Position numbers and translations under genes: made by a program. From assembly GCA_022825185.1 (NCBI GenBank), contig JAJDYK010000206.1, positions 1 through 21,401 of the forward strand: a stretch of DNA of 21,401 nucleotides. The letters are read 5' to 3'. This document shows positions 14,545-21,401 of this stretch, piece after piece. Position 1 is the stretch's first letter; each line of letters opens with the position of its first letter. Below the pieces are notes generated by a model. The model had not been told where the DNA came from, did not search any database, and saw only the letters and a program-made list of their open reading frames with translations. This DNA is from Candidatus Latescibacterota bacterium (GTDB lineage Bacteria; Latescibacterota; UBA2968; UBA8231).

Positions 14545-14777
14545 CCCGTGCCGGTCAAGGGCAACACCTGCTCGCGCACTGCTTCGGCCGCATAATTCAG
14601 GGCCTGGCGAATATCATCCGGTTCGAGGTCGGGATAGGCTTGGAGAATCTCCTGTTGGCTCATATTCTCGGCGACCATCCCCACCACGGTCGCCACCGGG
14701 ATACGCAGTCCCCGAATACAGGGGATGCCCCCCATTTGAGCCGGGTTTACTGTGATGCGCGTATATCTCATAGTCAT
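14541..14777 (-). CDS. DUF433 antitoxin of a toxin-antitoxin pair
   Basis: About 78 residues matching the DUF433 family: [20 protein letters not shown] near the N-terminus, then a helix-turn-helix-like part ([20 protein letters not shown]) and [16 protein letters not shown]. These small proteins pair with DUF5615 toxins and probably bind both toxin and promoter DNA. Two ATGs are close together. I chose 14777 because AGGAG lies four bases upstream; 14771 (two residues shorter) has the same site at ten bases. A longer reading from 14813 has no ribosome site. The stop overlaps the toxin start. The 150 bases upstream contain two tandem TAACCAC heptamers (14911-14924) and no clear promoter. Confidence 0.87.
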   Translation of the reverse strand: MTMRYTRITVNPAQMGGIPCIRGLRIPVATVVGMVAENMSQQEILQAYPDLEPDDIRQALNYAAEAVREQVLPLTGTG

Positions 14778-14927
14778 AAGGCTCCTAGGCTGATTGATCG
14801 CTAGAACTTCCAAGACTACGCCCTAAGCGTCAACATCACCCTCTTGACATCGGCTTATTGAGGTTCACCAAACTCGATTTATAACGTTCCCGTACTGGCA
14901 TTGGGGAGCTTAACCACTAACCACGAT

Positions 14928-16370
14928 CTAGACGAGGCTCAAGCGAAAGAACATCACGGAAATGGCAGTGCCCTTAGCTATTCCCGGTAAGAGGCCACCG
15001 CGCATGGCTAGGCTGGTCTCCAAGAAGCGGACCTGCATGGATGACAACACAAACGGGCCAAAGGCAAAGCCAACCGCCGAACTGCTGCTCCGCCCGCCCA
15101 GCGACAGGCCAATGCGGGCCGGCAACCAGTCTGCCAGCCAGTACTCGACTCCACCCGCCAGCCGCGGCCGAGTCCGCATCCCGAACTTGGAGCTGAACGC
15201 CTGGTCCCAATTGCCAACCACCGTTAGCTGGGGCTTGGCCTGATAGGCCACCCCGAGCCGCAGCATGGCCGGCAGCGAGCGCGAGAACGGCTCTTGACTG
15301 ATTTGCTTGGTAAAGTCTGGATTGCCGTCGCCGTCGAAATCCGGGTTGTCGAATACTTCCTCAATGGACCGCGAATCCGCGTCCAAGAAGCGGGAGAGGC
15401 GCAGTTCGTTGGTCGCGAGGAAAATGGAATCTTGGCGCACCCCCTCGTTCCAAGAGAACATGTCGAGCAAGTTGAGCACGCTGAAGCTGAAGGTCGTCTT
15501 GCGATTTTTGGCTCGGCCAGCAATGCCAATGTCGATGCCAACGCCGACGCCCCTTTTGGCGTGCTGGGCAATCAGCCAAGCATCCGCCTCAGCGCCGCCG
15601 ACGCGAGCCACCAGTCCGGTGCCACCGGATTCGATAATCTCTCCGTAGCTACCCATCGAGAGCTTGAGCGTACTGCCGACTGTGAACTCGCTTAGATAGG
15701 GCGCGAGACGAGCAGACAGTGCGGGCTTCGCAACGGCGACATTGAGCGTACCCACGGCCCATCCCGATCCATTCCAGTCGCTGACGTCGTACCCTTCACT
15801 CTTGCCGGCCGCCAAGCGGTCCTCCGCAAACTCGTTGCCAAAAAAGAAAAGCTCCAACACGTCCTTGGGAATTTCGCCCTCGACCCCGCTGGTAAATCCC
15901 ACGGCAATGGCCGAGCGCACATCCCCAACTGCAAAGGCCACTCCCCCATTGAGCGGGAGGCCGGCGACGAGCGTCGGCTCGATATCCCCGTTCATGCGCA
16001 AGCCCGCGTCTGGGATGTCGGCGAGCAGCTTTTTTTTCTCCACTGGGCTGATGTAGTACGGGCGGCCGTTGGGAGATACCTTCTCGTTGGCGGCCGTGAA
16101 GTGGGCGTTGTACGTAGCGACCGAAAAACTGTTGTTTTCAGCAACCAAGCAAAGGCCCGCGCCGAGCAAGTCCCAGGAAAACTTGCGGCTGCCCGCAAGC
16201 GCTAAATTCGCCGGATTCCAGAAGACGGCTTCCGGTCCTTGGGCCAGCGCCGTATAGGCTTGGCCCAGCGCCACAGCTCGCGGGCTAGCGTCGCCGGGGA
16301 CGGCTGCTGCCTGCCCGTAGGCCCCGGTGACAAGCAGGGCCGCTAAAACGATCAATCCCTTGCCTTGCAC
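14928..16370 (-). CDS. PorV/DUF5723-like outer-membrane beta-barrel protein
   Basis: 480 residues with a signal peptide (MQGKGLIVLAALLVTGAYGQAAA). Right after it comes SPRAVALGQAYTALAQGPEAVFWNPANLA (given in part: residues 29-41 and EAVFWNPANLA 47-57). This is the N-terminal signature of the FadL-fold PorV/UPF0164/DUF5723 group, where the NPA(N/G)L loop closes the barrel. Alternating strands continue to a C-terminal strand ending FFRLSLV. An acidic loop DFDGDGNPDF (344-353) looks like a calcium-binding DxDGDG motif. The start codon is GTG, one base after the stop of the lipoprotein gene, so the two are coupled. A role in outer-membrane transport, or as a shuttle for secreted proteins, is inferred from the family. 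Its 3' end is duplicated downstream. Confidence 0.82.
   Translation of the reverse strand: MQGKGLIVLAALLVTGAYGQAAAVPGDASPRAVALGQAYTALAQGPEAVFWNPANLALAGSRKFSWDLLGAGLCLVAENNSFSVATYNAHFTAANEKVSPNGRPYYISPVEKKKLLADIPDAGLRMNGDIEPTLVAGLPLNGGVAFAVGDVRSAIAVGFTSGVEGEIPKDVLELFFFGNEFAEDRLAAGKSEGYDVSDWNGSGWAVGTLNVAVAKPALSARLAPYLSEFTVGSTLKLSMGSYGEIIESGGTGLVARVGGAEADAWLIAQHAKRGVGVGIDIGIAGRAKNRKTTFSFSVLNLLDMFSWNEGVRQDSIFLATNELRLSRFLDADSRSIEEVFDNPDFDGDGNPDFTKQISQEPFSRSLPAMLRLGVAYQAKPQLTVVGNWDQAFSSKFGMRTRPRLAGGVEYWLADWLPARIGLSLGGRSSSSAVGFAFGPFVLSSMQVRFLETSLAMRGGLLPGIAKGTAISVMFFRLSLV
14930..15027. repeat. 98-bp direct repeat, copy inside the beta-barrel gene
   Basis: This is the functional 3' end of the beta-barrel gene, encoding its last 32 residues. 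It is duplicated at 14040-14137. The three base differences fall at third codon positions and leave the protein unchanged. Confidence 0.95.
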
Positions 16371-16371
16371 C

Positions 16372-17943
16372 CTACTTGACCAAATCCTCGTTGAATTCCA
16401 TAAAAATCACCGCCCCAGCTTCCACGGCGACGAAATCACTCGCCCGCATCACCACCTCACTCGGCGTCTTGTCCAGCTCGACCAGTATGCCCGTATAGAC
16501 ACCCTCTTCTCGCAGAAAGACCTCTACATCTTCGTCTGAGAGCGCGATCCGTCGGTGGCTGAATGCACTCGCCACAACCTGTCCTTCGGAGCCGACATCG
16601 CCAGCCCCTACCGCAAAGGAACCCTGCTTGGGAATCCGCAAGTAGCCCTTGGCTTCGTTGGCGGCAAACAGGTCTTCGTTGCCGTACACATCTTCGGCCT
16701 TCGGCGCGACCCACAGGCTGACGCGGATTGCGGTGGGCAGGTGATTTTCAATCGCGGTAATTGCGACGGCGCTGTCGAGGCTGGCGTGGATGCGGCGGCG
16801 GGCATCGTCGTCCTGTAGGCGGCGAAAGATCGGATCGAACTCGATGCGAGTGTTTTCTTCTATTTGAAAGTGACCCTGTGAGGCAAAGCGCACGTGGTCG
16901 ATATAGACCCAGTGACTAGCGTCGATGACCTCCACGGACTCGCCATCGCCAATGCGCACGGTCGGCGCGACCACGACCTCGGTCGGCAGCAGGCTGAGAA
17001 ACTCGGTTAGCTCTGCGGAGGTCCGCGACAAGGCAAGCGATACCGGGTAGTCTATATCGCCGCGCTGGAACGCTTCAGAAATCATCAGGGAATCCCGCTC
17101 GCCGTGGCCGTTGGTGCCCTCGATCTGGAGGTCAATGCGGCTGCGGAAACCCACGCCCGATGTCAGGGCGACTTCTAGGGCGACCGAGCTGAAGGCGATA
17201 TGGTCTAAGCCCGTGGGAAAATCGACTGCGCGGACGACCGGGGCAACCGGCAGGATGACTTCGTCGAGCACCCCCTCGACGCGACTGAGGAACAAGTCCC
17301 CGGTCTCAGCTTCTAGCAGTAGCTCGTTGGTGGCGCTGATCTCTGCAAATTCGCCCTGCACTTGGTGTGAGAACCGCAATTCAAGGGGATTCTGTGGAGT
17401 AAATTCGCTACCAGCCAAGTCAAAGGGCACCGCCTTGCTCTCGCCGGATGCAAGCTCGTCGATGAGGAAGGCGTGGACCGTGCCGTCCGGCCTTTTGACA
17501 TCGTCCAAAACCAGCTCGATCTGTAAGGGGATCGCAGTCTGGTTGGTCACCTTAAGGGTCAGGCCGCCCTCGGCGATGACCGCGTGCGCGATTTGGATGC
17601 GGTCGTCGGCAAAGGCGAGGGCCTCGGTCTTGGCAATCGCACCGTCAGCCGGCCCAATCGACACCGCAAAAGCAGCGGAAACGGGCGTGACGCGAAGGTG
17701 GTCGCCGATTTCCTCACGGTGGTTAAAGTCCGCGGTAAAATCTACCGCGAGCAGGCCCGCGTCGTCGATCTTCAGAAAGCCGGTGCGCTCGTCGGCCAAG
17801 TCTTGAACCGTCGTTCGGTCGTCGGCAACCGGGATGCTAATCTGGAAATTGGTGCTGGGAATTTGGGGGGGATTTACCTCGCAGCCCGTCAACGCTCCAA
17901 CCCCTAGGAGCACACCCAACCATCGACACGGCACGGCATTCAT
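16372..17943 (-). CDS. Outer-membrane lipoprotein, beta-rich, unknown function
   Basis: 523 residues. The signal ends in a lipobox LTGC with lipidated Cys21. Glu rather than Asp follows, which by the proteobacterial rule favours the outer membrane. The mature protein shows many short beta strands and acidic turns, with no catalytic motif recognised. Repeated sandwich-like stretches (LTLKVTNQTAIPLQIELVLDD around 155, and ITAIENHLPTAIRVSLWVAP around 395) suggest two or more Ig-like domains. It lies 19 bases after metK and one base before the PorV/DUF5723-like barrel, so the pair likely forms a surface complex. The ATG at 17943 is set by the signal peptide; the ribosome site is weak. Confidence 0.78.
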   Translation of the reverse strand: MNAVPCRWLGVLLGVGALTGCEVNPPQIPSTNFQISIPVADDRTTVQDLADERTGFLKIDDAGLLAVDFTADFNHREEIGDHLRVTPVSAAFAVSIGPADGAIAKTEALAFADDRIQIAHAVIAEGGLTLKVTNQTAIPLQIELVLDDVKRPDGTVHAFLIDELASGESKAVPFDLAGSEFTPQNPLELRFSHQVQGEFAEISATNELLLEAETGDLFLSRVEGVLDEVILPVAPVVRAVDFPTGLDHIAFSSVALEVALTSGVGFRSRIDLQIEGTNGHGERDSLMISEAFQRGDIDYPVSLALSRTSAELTEFLSLLPTEVVVAPTVRIGDGESVEVIDASHWVYIDHVRFASQGHFQIEENTRIEFDPIFRRLQDDDARRRIHASLDSAVAITAIENHLPTAIRVSLWVAPKAEDVYGNEDLFAANEAKGYLRIPKQGSFAVGAGDVGSEGQVVASAFSHRRIALSDEDVEVFLREEGVYTGILVELDKTPSEVVMRASDFVAVEAGAVIFMEFNEDLVK

Positions 17944-17962
17944 CCGCTAGCCGCTCAAGGCG

Positions 17963-19129
<1,167 letters not shown>

Positions 19130-19148
19130 AGTGTATTCTCAAGCTCCT

Positions 19149-20915
19149 TCAGTGATACCTCTGACGCCAGAAGGGTACGTATTCGCCGACGGCATCTCCC
19201 AAGTACTCGCGCACCTCAGTTCCAGTGTCCATGGCCAAGCATTTGTCGGCGATTTCCCGCGCCTTTTCCGCGTGAATGGCGCGAATGACCTCCTTGACTT
19301 CCGGGATCAGACCGGGGCTTAGACTCAGACAATCCAGTCCGAGCCCGAGCAAGAGCGTCGTAGCCAAGGGGTCGCCGGCCATCTCGCCGCAGATGCTCAC
19401 GGGCGTGTTGGTGCGCTGGCCGCTGTCGGCGACCATCTTGATCAAGCGCAAGACCGCCGGGTGAAACGGGTCGTAGAGCCAAGCCACCTTGCTCATGCCG
19501 CGATCCACGGCCAACGCGTACTGAGTCAGGTCGTTGGTGCCGAGGCTGAAAAAATCTGCTTCGCCAGCAAAGTGATCGGCCATCAAGGCCACAGACGGCA
19601 CTTCGACCATAATGCCCAGCTTGCAATGCTCGGCAAAGGGGTGCCCCGCCGCTCGCAGTTCGTCTTTGGCTTCCTCCACTAGCACCCGGATGCGCCGCAG
19701 CTCGTTCAAGCTAGAGATCATCGGCAACAAGATCTGCGCCTCGCCGCGTGCTCCGGCTCTGAGCAGGGCGCGCAACTGCGTCTTGAACAGATCTGGGGTA
19801 TCGAGGCAAATGCGGATGCCGCGCCACCCCAAGAAGGGGTTGGCCTCGGGCGGCACTTCCAAGACGTGAGACAGCTTGTCGCCTCCCAAGTCCATGGTGC
19901 GAATCACCACGGGATGCGGAGCCAGCGATTCGACGAGGGCAGAATAGACCTTGAATTGTTCCTCTTCGGAGGGCAAGCGGTAGTTGAGATACAAGAACTC
20001 GGTGCGGTACATGCCCACGCCGCTAGCGCCGTTGTCGAGCGCCGCTTGTACTTCGGTATGCACATCGACGTTGGCCATCAATGCGATTTCTTGCCCGTCT
20101 AGGGTAACGGCAGGCAAGGTGCGGCGGCGCTCTAGGTCGCGCTCGCGCCGCAGTTGACGCTGGCGACGCGCCCGATAGCGCCGCTCGTCGTGGACATCGG
20201 GCCGCAGGTGGACTTGGCCTTCGTTGCCATCGACGACCACCAAGTCGCCGTCAGCCACTTGCTGCGAACAGTCGCCGGTGCCGACAACCGCGGGTAGCTG
20301 CAACGAGCGGGCAATGATGGCCGCGTGCGAAGCCGCGCCGCCGGCATCGAGCACCACGCCTTTGATCCGGCGGCGCTCTAGGCGCACCATCTCCGAGGGC
20401 AGCAAGTCGTGGGCTAGGACAATCGTGTTGGCGCGGAGCGAATCGAGTGCTTTGACCTCGCCTCCCGCTAACCGCATCAACACCTGATTTTCGATATCCG
20501 CGATGTCGCTTATTCGCGCCCGCAGGTATTCGTTTTCAATGTTGCCGAAGGCCTCTTTGACTTTCTCCAGTTCTTCGGCGTACGCCCGCTCAGCCGAATA
20601 GTGCTTTTCGCCAATCAATGCCTCGGTGCGCGCTAGGATGGATGCGTCCTCTAGCATGGCTAACTGGGCGTCGAATATCTGCGCCAGTTCCTCGCCCTGC
20701 TCGCTGGCGACCCAGCGGCGAATGCGCCGAATCTCGTCCCCAGCCTGATGGAGTATGTTGCGAAAGCGCTCGATCTCCTTTCCAACCAGATGCTGCGCAA
20801 CGCGCTGGCGGGTGATAACCGGGGCCTGCTTGTCGTATGCGAAAGCCCGACCAATACCAATGCCGGGGGAAACGCATATACCATCGAAAACCCTATGTTC
20901 GCTGGTCGCGGTCAA
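19149..20915 (-). CDS. ptsI: PTS enzyme I (phosphoenolpyruvate-protein phosphotransferase)
   Basis: Transfers phosphate from phosphoenolpyruvate to HPr, starting the PTS phosphorelay in the cytoplasm. 588 residues, against about 570-580 in the family. The N-terminal domain carries the phosphorylated His197 in GGAASHAAIIARS; the usual motif is GGxTSH, so the Thr two residues before His is Ala here. The C-terminal TIM-barrel has GMYRTEFL (Arg304), VIRTMDLGGDK (Arg339), LGTNDLTQY (458-466) and the catalytic Cys509 in SICGEMAGD. The start is a TTG that overlaps the ptsH stop (TTGA). No in-frame ATG is available before the conserved GICVSPGIGIG segment, so TTG is well supported. A lysine-poor, Arg-rich insert (RRYRARRQRQLRRERD, about 245-260) is notable. 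Confidence 0.96.
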   Translation of the reverse strand: MTATSEHRVFDGICVSPGIGIGRAFAYDKQAPVITRQRVAQHLVGKEIERFRNILHQAGDEIRRIRRWVASEQGEELAQIFDAQLAMLEDASILARTEALIGEKHYSAERAYAEELEKVKEAFGNIENEYLRARISDIADIENQVLMRLAGGEVKALDSLRANTIVLAHDLLPSEMVRLERRRIKGVVLDAGGAASHAAIIARSLQLPAVVGTGDCSQQVADGDLVVVDGNEGQVHLRPDVHDERRYRARRQRQLRRERDLERRRTLPAVTLDGQEIALMANVDVHTEVQAALDNGASGVGMYRTEFLYLNYRLPSEEEQFKVYSALVESLAPHPVVIRTMDLGGDKLSHVLEVPPEANPFLGWRGIRICLDTPDLFKTQLRALLRAGARGEAQILLPMISSLNELRRIRVLVEEAKDELRAAGHPFAEHCKLGIMVEVPSVALMADHFAGEADFFSLGTNDLTQYALAVDRGMSKVAWLYDPFHPAVLRLIKMVADSGQRTNTPVSICGEMAGDPLATTLLLGLGLDCLSLSPGLIPEVKEVIRAIHAEKAREIADKCLAMDTGTEVREYLGDAVGEYVPFWRQRYH

Positions 20916-21184
20916 ATTTGCCCCTCGAATGTGCTCTCTAACAGTGAGACCATGGCCTCGACGGCTGCGGCCTCGTCCTCGCCCTCGGCCCGGACGGCGA
21001 CTTGGGCACCTTGCTCGGCGGCCAGCATCATCACGCCCATGATACTCTTGCCGTTGACCCCATCGACGTCGCCTTTGGACAGGTAAATCTCGGCCTTGAA
21101 TTGCGCCGCCGTCTGCACCAAAAGCGCGGCCGGACGAGCGTGAATACCCAGTGGATTGTTAATCGTGGCCGTCTTTTCAACCAT
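20912..21184 (-). CDS. ptsH: PTS phosphocarrier protein HPr
   Basis: 90 residues. The active-site histidine is His15 in PLGIHARPAA, and the regulatory serine is Ser47 in NGKSIMGVMML, the equivalent of Ser46 in Bacillus. Both sites are intact, so regulation by an HPr kinase is possible, although none lies in the window. HPr receives phosphate from enzyme I, encoded directly downstream with a four-base overlap. The ATG at 21184 is preceded by AATAGGTA, with GGAG further upstream. It lies 16 bases after the synthase gene at the right edge. Confidence 0.96.
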   Translation of the reverse strand: MVEKTATINNPLGIHARPAALLVQTAAQFKAEIYLSKGDVDGVNGKSIMGVMMLAAEQGAQVAVRAEGEDEAAAVEAMVSLLESTFEGQI

Positions 21185-21200
21185 TACCTATTGCTGACTC

Positions 21201-21401
21201 CTATCGTTCTTTTGTATGTACTGCGCGGCTCAAAGCGCACAGGCGTTGCTGATCGTCTTCGACGACGCTGCCCGTGACCACGAAGCCCGCGCCGGCCTCC
21301 ACCTTGGCCCGCGCCACCCCCGGTTCGCGGATGCCGCCGCCGACGATGACCGGCACCGAAACGCAATCTGCTACCGCGCTCACCATTTCGTCGGGCACAG
21401 A
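21201..21401 (-). CDS. Geranylgeranyl/heptaprenylglyceryl phosphate synthase (PcrB/GGGPS family), C-terminal part
   Basis: 67 codons are visible; the gene continues past the right edge. PVIVGGGIREPGVARAKVEAG followed by FVVTGSVVEDD is the C-terminal phosphate-binding part of this TIM-barrel family (GGGIRxPxxAxxxxxAGAxxVVTGxxxE). The enzyme joins a prenyl diphosphate to sn-glycerol-1-phosphate, the first step of archaeal-type ether lipids. Bacterial members occur in Firmicutes (PcrB) and the FCB group. Other phosphate-binding TIM barrels (HisF, TrpF, ThiG) share the GGGI motif, but the spacing and VVTGSVVE favour GGGPS. It lies 16 bases upstream of ptsH in the same direction. Confidence 0.75.
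   Translation of the reverse strand, partial: SVPDEMVSAVADCVSVPVIVGGGIREPGVARAKVEAGAGFVVTGSVVEDDQQRLCALSRAVHTKER

Noticed and set aside
14038..14930. Complete mobile element or integron cassette around the toxin-antitoxin pair
   Set aside because: No integrase, transposase, terminal inverted repeats or attC-like structure was found; only the direct repeat is evident.
17111..17806. 231-codon plus-strand ORF opposite the lipoprotein gene
   Set aside because: Low-complexity Ser/Thr/Arg translation with no ribosome site; the minus strand has a lipobox protein in a tight operon.

Overview
The window looks like one contig of a GC-rich, Gram-negative, probably uncultured bacterium. Outer-membrane proteins, a lipoprotein, a periplasmic DegQ-type protease and a tripartite metal-efflux system all imply a double membrane. 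An archaeal-type prenylglyceryl-phosphate synthase (GGGPS/PcrB family) fragment and a PorV/DUF5723-like beta-barrel point towards the FCB superphylum or relatives (Latescibacteria- or Poribacteria-like lineages). That placement is inference, not something the sequence proves.

Layout. Positions 1-3541 (minus) hold a heavy-metal efflux operon: a small secreted Cys-rich protein, a TolC/CusC-like outer-membrane factor and a CusB-like adaptor cut by the left edge. The RND pump is expected beyond position 1. Positions 3698-4775 (minus) hold a 68-residue coiled-coil/transmembrane microprotein and an unfamiliar P-loop kinase-like protein. Positions 4865-7054 (plus) hold ferrochelatase (hemH) and a sialidase-like beta-propeller. 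Positions 7061-13891 (minus) form a tight run, clpB - degQ - GH78-like glycosidase - carboxylesterase. Positions 14038-14930 are the most unusual part: a DUF433/DUF5615 toxin-antitoxin pair lying between two 98-bp direct copies of the 3' end of the neighbouring beta-barrel gene. Positions 14928-21401 (minus) form a dense run, prenylglyceryl-phosphate synthase (cut by the right edge) - ptsH - ptsI - metK - lipoprotein - beta-barrel, with gaps of 1 to 19 bases or short overlaps.

How the genes work together. The metal operon would pump Cu/Ag- or Zn/Co-type ions from periplasm to exterior. ClpB and DegQ are cytoplasmic and periplasmic protein-quality-control factors, transcribed in the same direction. 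HPr and enzyme I form the phosphorelay start of a PTS, but no sugar-specific EII is present here, so a regulatory PTS is possible. MetK supplies S-adenosylmethionine. The lipoprotein and barrel probably act together at the outer membrane. No tRNA, rRNA, CRISPR array, insertion sequence or integrase was seen, and no stretch longer than 300 bases lacks a gene. The best candidate for something undescribed is the toxin-antitoxin cassette bracketed by the duplicated gene end.
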